In this document: positions 16,985-26,600 of the stretch, one piece after another | How positions within the stretch are numbered: position 1 is the first letter of the stretch | Layout: the number at the start of each line of letters is the position of its first letter | Assembly (NCBI GenBank): GCA_048498555.1 | Contig: JBEHXT010000008.1 | Span: forward strand, 62,001-126,000 | Direction of reading: 5' to 3' | From: Danxiaibacter sp048498555 | Lineage (GTDB): Bacteria > Bacteroidota > Bacteroidia > Chitinophagales > Chitinophagaceae | DNA: 64,000 nucleotides | Program-made: the position numbers and the translations under genes | Notes under the pieces: model-generated | Seen by the model: only the letters and a program-made list of their open reading frames with translations | The model's database searches: none | Told to the model about the DNA's origin: nothing

Positions 16985-17503
16985 TTTTTTTTGAACCATA
17001 TAAGGCATATAAGAAAATATAAGTTTTACGCCGGCCCTTCAATTTCTTATGTGTCTTATGTGGTTCAAATATTTTACAACGATGAGAACTGAATATTGGC
17101 ATTTTATGTTCTTGCCGCTAAAAAAATAGTGGAGGCAATTGGAGTGGCGGGATAAGAAACATGGAGTTGTTTTTTGAACCATATAAGTTAGAAATCGGCG
17201 CGGCCAACGTTTCATGGGTTAACAACTAAATCACAGCTTAATTACCAAAGGCCTGACCGAAGCGAAGTACTTTGAACCATATAAGAGATGTAAGAGCATA
17301 TAAGAAGTTACGCCTTAGGCTAATGATGACTCACGCAGTATATACCTACTCAACCAGTTTGCACCCTTCACCCGTTGTATAGAAGGCATATCAGGAAATA
17401 TAAGTTTTATGCAGGCCCTTCAATGTCCTTACATGCCTTATATGGTTTAAAATGATTTCTAATGTGGTGGAAGGATTTATATGGTTCAAAATATTTACAC
17501 CAA
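16985..17503. repeat. Cluster of GAACCATATAAG-type repeats downstream of porP
   Basis: This gap of about 520 bases contains several related units. One is GAACCATATAAGGCATATAAG at 16993-17013, with its inverted partner (CTTATGTGTCTTATGTGGTTC) at 17046-17066. A second similar hairpin unit of about 70 bases lies at 17382-17453, sharing the core TATAAGTTTTA...GGCCCTTCAAT. Single GAACCATATAAG words occur at about 17175 and 17273, and TATATGGTTCAAA at 17479. The two hairpin units are clearly copies of each other. No protein gene is visible. Confidence 0.75.
17068..17120 (-). pseudogene. Relic of a porP/sprF 3' end
   Basis: Read on the minus strand this segment encodes SGKNIKC before losing similarity, matching the last residues GSKNVKCPTVRF and GGKNVKCPTVKF of the two intact PorP proteins. 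The flanking bases (GGTTCAAATATTTTACAAC) also match those after the first intact porP stop. It is therefore the remaining tail of another porP copy, or a small duplication of the 3' end. Confidence 0.6.
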
Positions 17504-18538
17504 TCAGAACCGCACTGTAGGGCATTTTACATTCTTGCTGCCTTTTTGGTAAAGGCCGGTTTTAACGATCGATAACTCGTAGGCACCGCGTGATTGGTTA
17601 TAGTTTTTGAGGAAAGAAGTTGTTGCGTCATAATTAACGGTAAACCTGAACCCGCTCCATTCATACCCGAACATAGGGATAAAGGCATCTCCGGCGCGAT
17701 AATACAGGCCACCAATTACCTGCGTGTTACCATCTCCGCTTAAGTTATAATTAGCATTCATACCTATTACAGTTTCCCAAGCTGTACCCATTTTGCTGAT
17801 GTATGCATTAGGATTGATAATCCATTGATCATTTAGTTTGAACATACCATTGAGGAACAAAGTAATCCTTTGATCCAATCGCTGATCCGTAAGTGAATTG
17901 GAAAAGAAAGACTCTTTCGGCTGGTTAACATGCGAAATGCTAAGCCCTACATTCAAATAGGTGTTATCAGTAGGAAAGTAAGCATAGTTCATACCCACAC
18001 CCAAATCGAAATAACTAACACTGCTGTAAGCAAATGGTTCTCCGTTCGGAATAGTAATATCAAAGAATCTGCCGTTCCACTGGTCATCAAACGTAAGCTT
18101 GGTAAAGTCTACTCTTTTGTTAGCATAACCCAGGCTAAAACCGAGGCTCAACAGACTATTGAGGCCTACTAACTGGTGGTAGGCGATGTTACCGTAAGCT
18201 TTGGTTGACTTTAAGCCACCGGTTCCTGCCGCATCGCTAAGCAAAGCTCCTCCAACGCCCATCCATCCGTTTGCAAACCTATCGTAAAAAAGTTGCGCAT
18301 CACCCCATACACTCATGGTTTTGTAGGGATTGGTAAGAATGCTTGCCCATTGGTTCCTGTAATTCATTCCAACCCTCCAGTCAACGGCAGGCGCAAAACC
18401 TGTATTGGCAGGGTTTACAAGCAATGGTGTATTGTAGTATTGCGAAAAATGCAGATCCTGAGCCTTCAATGAATGATGGTTAGAAACTGCAATCGTTACT
18501 ATTAAAGCAATGAGTTTCAGATAATGTACCTTTTCCAT
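17504..18538 (-). CDS. PorP/SprF-family type IX secretion outer-membrane protein (copy 1)
   Basis: A 344-residue outer-membrane beta-barrel of the PorP/SprF family. SprF-type members help attach or secrete the large surface protein encoded beside them through the type IX system. A signal peptide (about 1-26) is followed by the family start QDLHFSQYYNTPLLVNPANTGF and ends in an aromatic residue (KCPTVRF) as expected of a barrel. It follows the PKD/CHU_C gene on the same strand by 114 bases and should be its partner. It is very similar along its length to the second copy at 22558-23601. Confidence 0.93.
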   Translation of the reverse strand: MEKVHYLKLIALIVTIAVSNHHSLKAQDLHFSQYYNTPLLVNPANTGFAPAVDWRVGMNYRNQWASILTNPYKTMSVWGDAQLFYDRFANGWMGVGGALLSDAAGTGGLKSTKAYGNIAYHQLVGLNSLLSLGFSLGYANKRVDFTKLTFDDQWNGRFFDITIPNGEPFAYSSVSYFDLGVGMNYAYFPTDNTYLNVGLSISHVNQPKESFFSNSLTDQRLDQRITLFLNGMFKLNDQWIINPNAYISKMGTAWETVIGMNANYNLSGDGNTQVIGGLYYRAGDAFIPMFGYEWSGFRFTVNYDATTSFLKNYNQSRGAYELSIVKTGLYQKGSKNVKCPTVRF

Positions 18539-18652
18539 AAATCCTCCCTCTTTCTTTTTAGATTGGTCAAACAGTCAATTACCTGGTCGTTTGGCCGGGC
18601 GGCATTCTCAAACACTTTTGCAGAGGGTGCCTGCAATGCTCACCCCAGTTAT

Positions 18653-21600
18653 TTATCGTAATAGCGTTATATCTCCGATCTTCTGCGTTTTCGTTCCGTC
18701 AGAGAAAATTACATCCAATACATATGTGTATACATCCTGTGGTTGTAGCTGGCCCTTAAACTTGCCGTCCCATCCAATGGTAGGGCTTCCGCTTTGGAAG
18801 ACGAGCGTTCCCCACCTGTTAAATATTTTCCAGCTCATTTTTTCAATACCATATCCGCGCACCCTGATAATGTCATTAGATCCATCGCCGTTCGGGGTAA
18901 AGGCATTGGGCACATCAACAAGTGGCTGAACAATTGCCTGCAACGTCGTAGACATAGTATCTGCGCAGCCATACTGATTGATGGCAATTAAGTATACCCT
19001 GAAGTTTCCGCTGCGTGGAAATATATATGACAACGGATCTTTTTTAATGGTGACAAGGCTGTCATCATCTCCAAATAACCATTTATAGGTATTTGCATTT
19101 TCTGAGCTGTTGGTAAATACAAAAGGCGTATTGGCCTGCGGTTGCAACGGCGTAAATGTAAACAGTGCTGTAGGTTTGGGGCTGACTATAATACTGTATG
19201 ATGTAGAATCTACAATATTACAGGTAGATGAATCGATGACCTTCAATTTTACCTGGTACTCACCCGGCTTAAAATAAGTATGGATTGGGTCTTCGTCAGT
19301 AGAAACAGAGCCGTCTCCAAAGTCCCAGAAGTACTGTTGCCCTGCCAGTGAAGTATTGCTAAATACTGCATTATAAGGTGCGCAGCCAGAAGATGGTGTT
19401 ACAAACTGCGCTTTTACATTTGATGCTATGCGTAATGGAATAGAATCTGCATCGGGGTAGTTGCAAAATGCTGTGTCTACCATTTGAAGAAGAATAGTGT
19501 ATTTGCCCGGAGACGCATAATTATGGAGCACAGGCTGTGAGCCTGCTGTTACAGTAGGTGAACCATCTCCAAAATCCCATACAAAACTATGATCGGTAAA
19601 AGGCACACCCGCCGGCGATGTTGAATTATTCTGGAATTCATACCTCAGTGAATCACATGGAGGAAGTTTGAGTGCCTGTGCAGATAAAACCGCCTTGTCT
19701 TTTCTTACAAGAATGTGCAGGTATGACGTATCTGCAATATTGCATGCTGAAGAATCAATACCGACAAGCATTACATTAAACAGGCCGAGCTTTTGATACG
19801 TATGGCTGGTTTGAGGAACAGTTGTAGTAACAGTTGCGGAGCCATCACCAAAGTCCCAGATGTATTTTTTGGCGACGCCAATAGTATCTTTAAAATCAAC
19901 CGTAAGCGGAACGCATCCCGATGTGTCGCGGGGAACGCCATCAATGCTCGATTGAATGCCGCTTGCAATACCTGCCAGCTCAAAGGCTATTTTAACCATT
20001 GCAAGGTTACAGCGTGCGCCACTGTTTGCAGGGTTTGATGGTGACCAGACATTGCCCGGCATTGTAGGGAAAATGCCTTGCTTGTTGCAGTTGGCACATA
20101 TTGCGTTGTAGATAACACCCTGCTTGTCGAACCGGCTGGTGCCACCATCCACATGGTCTCCAAAGCCGCCTGCAGAACCAAAGAATGAGCCATATAGCTG
20201 AGACGTGGCATCTTTTTGCAGGACAAAAAAGTAAAAATCACTTCCATCTGTTGATTTTTGAATAGCATCAGGCGTAATCGATAACCCGTTTGTATAAGCA
20301 GTTGGGTATCCCATGTTTTTATCAGTAGATCCACCCCAGCCGGAAACATATACGTTTTCGCATCTGTCCACTAAAAATGCAACAGGCGATATATCAGGGT
20401 CAGCCTGCCCTTTTCCAAATACAGTTGAGTATTCAAACCCGGAAAGGTCTTGTTTTAGTTTAGCGATAAACTGCTTGCCATTGGCCTGGCTGAAAGCTGC
20501 GTTAACAACCGGCCATGTGCCGGTGGTAGATCCCATAATGTAAGGATAGCCAAACTTATCAAATTGAACACCATATACAAGATCGTTTCCGCCGGTGCCG
20601 GCATAAGTAGTACGTATCAATGTATGTCCGTCATTGGACAGCAGCGAAACAAAGCCATCGCATTCTCCGCCCTGGTAACTTGTATTAATACCGACACTGC
20701 CCACGCCCGGAAAATCAGTGCTGCCTGTTGCCCCGCCTACAAGAATATTGTTTGTAAGTGGGCTCAATGCAAGCACAAAAGCGGCGTCATTGCCAGAACC
20801 TCCAAAATAGGTACTGGTAATGACGGTGCTTAAATCGGGGCTCGTTTTTATAAACACACCATCTTGTAAGCCACCTCCAAAAGTTTTTTGGAATGCGTCT
20901 GTTATCGGAAAGTCTTTTGATTGTGTACAACTAGCCAGGTAAATATTGTTTTGCGCATCAACAATCACTTCGCTGCGCGCATCGTCGCCATAGTTCCTTC
21001 TTGTGCTACTGGCTCCCTTAACAGCGTCTGCATATTTGGGGCTTATGTTTACGCCATCCGGTCCTGATCCCCCGAATAAACGTGAACCTACTACCGAGCT
21101 TCCATCCGCAGTAAATTTTGTAATGAAAATATCAGAAGCTCCGCCGGGCCCATACAGGGGAACTGAAGTTGGAAAATCTTTTGAAGATGTTCTTCCAACC
21201 ACTACTAATTCACCTTTATTATCAACTACAAGGCTATGCGGTTGCTCGTTTCCGCTTCCTCCAAGATAAGTAGCATAAACACGTTGCGTTCCATCGGGTG
21301 ATAACTTGATAATGCCGATATCCAGGGGGCCAAGGTTATCTTCTTGAACGCCGCCGCCAAAGGTTGTTTCAAACGCACCATTGCTAACGGGCCATCCGGT
21401 TCCAAATACAATGCCGGCTCCATAAAAATTACCTGCCCCATCATACGTTGCTGTATAACCCCAGTTATCATCGCGGCTGCCGGAAAAAGTGGAAAATACA
21501 AGCGTTGGATCGATGATTACGGGCTTGGTTTTGTCGTAGTTTTCAATACGGAATGTTACCGTGTTATTATTAATGATTACATATTTTGAATTGACCTCCG

Positions 21601-22267
21601 CTCTTCCGTTAACGGATGACTGGTAGGTGTATGGTTTTAATTCTGCTACCTCTCCAACAGAAGTGGACACCACAAGGTTTTGATTCTTTACATCGAGGCG
21701 GTTAACGCCGTCAAATTGCAGGGCAATTTTATTAATATCGCCGCCCGGATTTACTACCAGATCATACTTCAATGCATCATTGTCCATATAATACCTGACA
21801 TCAACATTGGGATAGACGTTTTTATAAGTTACTGCCTGGTATACCTTGCAGTTTTTTGCCCATTTGCTTGAATCGTTGCCAATAAAATAATTGTTTACTG
21901 AAGTGAGCGGCTTGTCTGGTTGATAGGAAATATTTTGAGATCCGTTTAGAAATTTTACTTCATATGCATGTGCTCTTAAAGAAAGTTTATTTGCTGGAGC
22001 GGCAGATGTACGTGCAGTTTGTGAAGATGCATCTTCATTAAATCCACCGTGATAATATTCTGCCAAACGACGCATATCATCAGGGTTTGTTAATACCACG
22101 CGATAGCCTGTAGATGTAAGATAAAATGCACCGCCGTTAAGATTGCCTTTGTACTTCACGCTTTTGTCCCATTGCCCTTTGTTTTCGATAAATTCAATAC
22201 TTTGGCCCATCGATTTTGCAGAGGTTAGCAGGGAAATGAAAACTACTATATGCGCAAGAAGTTTCAA
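18653..22267 (-). CDS. Large PKD surface protein with T9SS type B (CHU_C) C-terminus (copy 1)
   Basis: A 1204-residue secreted protein. Order: signal peptide, DUF7948-like start (IEFIENKGQWDKSVKYKG) to about residue 255, a beta-propeller of SBBP-type repeats (YLGGSGNEQPHSLVVDN and later FGGSGNDAAFVLALSP) to about 760, four PKD domains (WDFGDGS repeated) from about 770 to 1110, and the gliding-motility-type C-terminal sorting domain (VPNAFTPNGDGSNDIIRV...). The type B signal sends it through the type IX system to the surface, probably with the PorP protein encoded next. The frame appears to start with TTG, with an in-frame stop two codons above; the parallel gene uses an ATG six codons earlier. 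Role: adhesin-like, inferred. Confidence 0.92.
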   Translation of the reverse strand: MKLLAHIVVFISLLTSAKSMGQSIEFIENKGQWDKSVKYKGNLNGGAFYLTSTGYRVVLTNPDDMRRLAEYYHGGFNEDASSQTARTSAAPANKLSLRAHAYEVKFLNGSQNISYQPDKPLTSVNNYFIGNDSSKWAKNCKVYQAVTYKNVYPNVDVRYYMDNDALKYDLVVNPGGDINKIALQFDGVNRLDVKNQNLVVSTSVGEVAELKPYTYQSSVNGRAEVNSKYVIINNNTVTFRIENYDKTKPVIIDPTLVFSTFSGSRDDNWGYTATYDGAGNFYGAGIVFGTGWPVSNGAFETTFGGGVQEDNLGPLDIGIIKLSPDGTQRVYATYLGGSGNEQPHSLVVDNKGELVVVGRTSSKDFPTSVPLYGPGGASDIFITKFTADGSSVVGSRLFGGSGPDGVNISPKYADAVKGASSTRRNYGDDARSEVIVDAQNNIYLASCTQSKDFPITDAFQKTFGGGLQDGVFIKTSPDLSTVITSTYFGGSGNDAAFVLALSPLTNNILVGGATGSTDFPGVGSVGINTSYQGGECDGFVSLLSNDGHTLIRTTYAGTGGNDLVYGVQFDKFGYPYIMGSTTGTWPVVNAAFSQANGKQFIAKLKQDLSGFEYSTVFGKGQADPDISPVAFLVDRCENVYVSGWGGSTDKNMGYPTAYTNGLSITPDAIQKSTDGSDFYFFVLQKDATSQLYGSFFGSAGGFGDHVDGGTSRFDKQGVIYNAICANCNKQGIFPTMPGNVWSPSNPANSGARCNLAMVKIAFELAGIASGIQSSIDGVPRDTSGCVPLTVDFKDTIGVAKKYIWDFGDGSATVTTTVPQTSHTYQKLGLFNVMLVGIDSSACNIADTSYLHILVRKDKAVLSAQALKLPPCDSLRYEFQNNSTSPAGVPFTDHSFVWDFGDGSPTVTAGSQPVLHNYASPGKYTILLQMVDTAFCNYPDADSIPLRIASNVKAQFVTPSSGCAPYNAVFSNTSLAGQQYFWDFGDGSVSTDEDPIHTYFKPGEYQVKLKVIDSSTCNIVDSTSYSIIVSPKPTALFTFTPLQPQANTPFVFTNSSENANTYKWLFGDDDSLVTIKKDPLSYIFPRSGNFRVYLIAINQYGCADTMSTTLQAIVQPLVDVPNAFTPNGDGSNDIIRVRGYGIEKMSWKIFNRWGTLVFQSGSPTIGWDGKFKGQLQPQDVYTYVLDVIFSDGTKTQKIGDITLLR

Positions 22268-22557
22268 ATCTTATATTTTAAAAGGTCTACAATAAAACAA
22301 CGCTTTACGAGTACAAATTGTTTTAATGGATAAAGGTTTATGTATGTAGCAAATCGTCAGTTAAACAAAGCAGAAAACTAAGTTGCCTGTTACCGGCAAC
22401 GGCGGTTTTATCAGGAAGGATTTTTTGCAGCAGGCTTTCTGTTCATAAGATACGAATACGGTAAATTTTCAGATTGGTTGCTCCTTACACAATTTAATTA
22501 TAATTGATGACTTAATTAGCGGCGATAAGTTTATTCCGGTTAATTTTTTTAAGCGAA

Positions 22558-23601
22558 TTAAAATTTAACAGTCGGGCATTTTACGTTTTTTCCGCCACTG
22601 TTATACAGCCCTGTTTTAACAAGCGATATTTCGTATGCTCCTCTTGATTGATTGTAGTTTTTAAGGAAAGAAGTTGTGGCATCGTAGCTAAAAGTAAGTT
22701 TGAAATCGTTGAGTTGATATCCTATCATTGGAATAAATGCATCTCCGCCACGGTAATATAGGCCTGCTATCATTTGTGTAAAACCATCGCCACTCAAATT
22801 ATAATTGGCATTCATGCCTACAACAGTTTCCCAGGCGGTTCCCATCTTGCTTACATATGCATTGGGGTTGATGATCCACTGGTCGTTCAATTTGAACATA
22901 CCGTTCAAAAAAACATTGTAACGCGCGTCCACGCGTTGATCAATCAGTGAATTTGAAAAGAATGATTCCCTGGGCTGATTGATATGCGATATACTTACAC
23001 CCACATTAAGGTAGGTATTATCCGACGGGAAAAAGGCGTAATTCATACCAACGCCTAAATCCAAATAAGAAACCCTGCTGTAGGCAAATGGCTCGCCATT
23101 AGGAATTGTTACATCGAAGAATTTTCCGTTCCACTGGTCATCAAAAGAAAGTTTGGTAAAGTCTATTCGCTTGGAAGCATAACCTACGCTAAAACCCATG
23201 CTCAACAAGCTGTTTATTCCTAAAAGCTGGTGATAGGCGATATTACCATACGCACGTGTAGAAGTTAATCCGCCGCTGCCGGCAACATCGCTTTGCAAAG
23301 CGCCGCCAATGCCCAGCCATCCATTGTTAAGACGATTGCCAAATGCCTGTGCATCTGCCCATGCACTCATTGTTTTGTATGGGTTGTTGAGTATGCTTGA
23401 CCATTGATTGCGATAATTCACACCCACGCGGTAGTCCGATTCCGGCGCAAAGCCCGTGTTCGCAGGATTTACCAACAGAGGAGTATTGAAATATTGCGAA
23501 AAATGCAGATCCTGCGCACTTGATGTCAATGTGCAGAAGATCGCCATAATTCCGGCAACAAGTTTAATATCCAATAGTTTTCTCATAAATGGAGTCCTCA
23601 T
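22558..23601 (-). CDS. PorP/SprF-family type IX secretion outer-membrane protein (copy 2)
   Basis: A 347-residue paralogue of the 17504-18538 protein, with the same QDLHFSQYFNTPLLVNPANTGF start after the signal peptide and the same KCPTVKF end. Most differences are single conservative changes, so the duplication is probably recent or under constraint. It lies 58 bases downstream of the second PKD/CHU_C gene, preserving the gene pair. The 290 bases after it hold no gene, and unlike copy 1 it lacks the GAACCATATAAG repeat cluster at its 3' side. The usual role is outer-membrane partner for export or anchoring of the neighbouring surface protein. Confidence 0.93.
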   Translation of the reverse strand: MRTPFMRKLLDIKLVAGIMAIFCTLTSSAQDLHFSQYFNTPLLVNPANTGFAPESDYRVGVNYRNQWSSILNNPYKTMSAWADAQAFGNRLNNGWLGIGGALQSDVAGSGGLTSTRAYGNIAYHQLLGINSLLSMGFSVGYASKRIDFTKLSFDDQWNGKFFDVTIPNGEPFAYSRVSYLDLGVGMNYAFFPSDNTYLNVGVSISHINQPRESFFSNSLIDQRVDARYNVFLNGMFKLNDQWIINPNAYVSKMGTAWETVVGMNANYNLSGDGFTQMIAGLYYRGGDAFIPMIGYQLNDFKLTFSYDATTSFLKNYNQSRGAYEISLVKTGLYNSGGKNVKCPTVKF

Positions 23602-23659
23602 CTTTCATCTTTTTTTGGCTATGCAATCCAGCCTTTAAAATGATACTATCGTGCAATCG

Positions 23660-26600
23660 TTATTTCAATAAAGTAATATCGCCTTTCTTTTGATATTTTG
23701 TTCCATCAAAAAATATCACATCCAATACATAGGTGTACACATCCTGTTGTTGTAACTGTCCTTTAAATTTACCGTCCCATCCAAGATCCTGTGAGGCGCT
23801 CTGAAACATCAGTGTTCCCCAGCGGTTAAATATTTTAAAGCTCATTTTATCTATGCCATAGCCTCGCACTTTCACATGGTCATTAATGCCGTCTCCGTTA
23901 GGCGTAAACGCATTCGGTACATCTACAAGCGGAATAACAAGCGCCTGAAGTGTTTGAGACGCCGTATCGTAACAACGGTAAGGATTGCTCGCAATTAATG
24001 TTACTCTGAAATTGCCGCTGCTGTTGAAAATATGCGAAACCGGTGGTTGGGTTTTTACAGTAACCACGCTATCACCATCCCCAAACAACCACTTGTAATT
24101 AGTTGCGTTTACTGAGCTGTTGCTAAAGTAGAATGGTGAGTTTGGTTCGGCTTGTGTTGGAGTGAATGTGAACGATGCCGTGGGCTTCGGGCTCACAATA
24201 ATATTGTACCTGACAGAATCGATCTTATTACAGGTGGAGGAATCTATCACTACAAGTTTAATCGTGTAATTGCCCGGTTTAGGGTAGGTGTGTACCGGGC
24301 TTTCTTCTGTAGAAGTAGTTTCGTCACCGAAATCCCAGAAATATTGCTGGCCCGCGAGCGACGTATTGGTAAACACAGCGTCATAAGGTGCGCAACCAGA
24401 CGGCGGCGTTGTAAACTGTGCTTTAACATTCGATGCAATCCTTAATATAATAGAATCTGTTTCCGGGTAATTGCAAAAGGCGGTATCAACCATCTTCAGA
24501 AGAATATTGTATTTACCTGGAGATGCATAGTTATGATATACATTTCCAGGGCCCGCAGTGAGGGTTGGTGAACCATCACCAAAATCCCAAATAAAGCTGC
24601 TGTTGTCGAAAGACATGCCCGGAGGCGCCGTTGAGTTATTTTGAAACTCGTATTTCAGCGAATCACAGGGAAGCAATTTGGTATAACCTGTATTTAAAAT
24701 TGCCCTGTCTTTTCTTACAAGGATGTTCATGTAAGATGTGTCTGCAATATTACAAGAACTTGAATCGATCGCTACAAGCATTACTTTGTACAATCCTATC
24801 TGGTTATAGGTATGGCTGATTTGTGCAATAGTAGTTGTGTCTTTTTTGCTTCCGTCACCAAAACTCCAGACATATTGTTTTCCGACTGCTATCGTGTCTT
24901 TAAAATCGACTGTTAAAGGAACACAACCAGCCGTATCGCGGATAATACCATCGATTGCCGATTGTACGCCTGTTCCAACGCCCGCCAGTTCAAAAGCTAT
25001 TTTTACCATGGCCAGGTTACATTTGGAACCGGATGATGCGGGATTGGAAGGCGACCAAACATTGCCCGGCATTGTAGGAAAAGCCCCGCTCTTCATACAG
25101 TTGGCGCACATGGCCATGTAAATAACACCCTGCTTATCAAACCGGCTTGTTCCCCCATCAACATGTTCTCCAAATCCGCCCTTTTGCCCGAAATAAGATC
25201 CGTACAATTGTTGCGTCGCATCTTTTTTCAGAACGAAGAAATAAAAGTCACTGTTATCTGTCGATTTCTGAATGGCATCAGGGGTAATCTTTAAATTTAA
25301 TGTCCCGGCTGAAGGATAATTTTTTGCCGTATTAGCAGCGCCGCCCCAGCCTGATACATATACGTTTTCGCAACGGTCAACAAGAAAGGCAACAGGGGAA
25401 ATATCAGGCGCTGACAGGCCGGTACCAAAAGTTGTTGAATACTCATAGCCTGAAAGGTCTTTTTTGAGTTTAGCAATAAACTGTTTGCCGCCTTTATCTA
25501 AATAGCCAACATTTGTTGTCGTTGTCCACGAACCCGTGGTTGTGCCCATTATATAAGGATACCCGAATTTGTCGTACTGAACACCATAAACAAGGTCATG
25601 GCCAGTTGTGCCTGCATAGGTACTCTTTATAAGGCTTCCGTCGTTTGTCATTAAAGAAACAAATCCATCGCATTCGCCTTTGTTATATGTATTGGAAATA
25701 ACGGCGCCATTATGTGTGCCAGGAAAGTCGGTACTTCCTGTAGCGCCGCCAATCAATATGTTGTTATTAAGTGGATTTAGTGCAAGCACGAATGCCGCAT
25801 CATCTCCGCTGCCGCCAAAAAATGTGGATGTAATTACAGTGCTCAGGTCAGCATTTGTTTTAATAAAAACACCATCCTGTTTGCCGCCGCCGAATTTTGG
25901 CTGAAATGCATTTGATGTAACCGGGAAGTCCGTGGATTGTGTGCAACTGGCAAGATAAATATTGTTTGCGGCGTCAACTATCACTTCGCTCCGGCTATCA
26001 TCTCCATAGTTGCGGCGGGTACTAGACGCACCATCTGGGCTGGAGGCGTATTTAGGTGCGATATTTATTCCATCTACACCGGTACCTCCAAACAGCCTCG
26101 AACCAATCAGCCCGGTTCCTGTGGGATTTATTTTCGTAATAAAAATATCTGTGCCCTTGGCAGCCGGCCCGTACTTATCTTGTGTAGCGGGGAAATTAGC
26201 AGATGTGGTCCGCCCAACAATAACAAGGTTTCCGCTGTTATCTACAACCATACTGTGCGGTTGTTCGTTTCCACTTCCTCCCAGATAAGTTGCAAAAAGC
26301 CTTTGTGTGCCATTAGCTGAAAGTTTGATGATGCCAATATCAATAGGTGCAAAAATATCTTCCTCTGTGCCACCGCCCCATTTGGTTTGAAAAGCGCCAT
26401 TTATTACAGGAAACCCCTGGCCGAATACAATTCCTCCGCCGTACATATTGCCCGCACCGTCGTATGTTGCAGTATAGCCCCAGTTATCATCCCTGCTTCC
26501 TGAAAAGCTGGAAAACACCATTGTCGGGTCAATTACCAGCGGTTGCGTTTTGTCGTAAGCGCCAATGCGGAATCTAACCACATTGTCATTACTTACTGAA

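Noticed and set aside
16985..17503. CRISPR-like array
   Set aside because: The repeats are unequal in length and spacing, partly inverted, and no cas gene is nearby.
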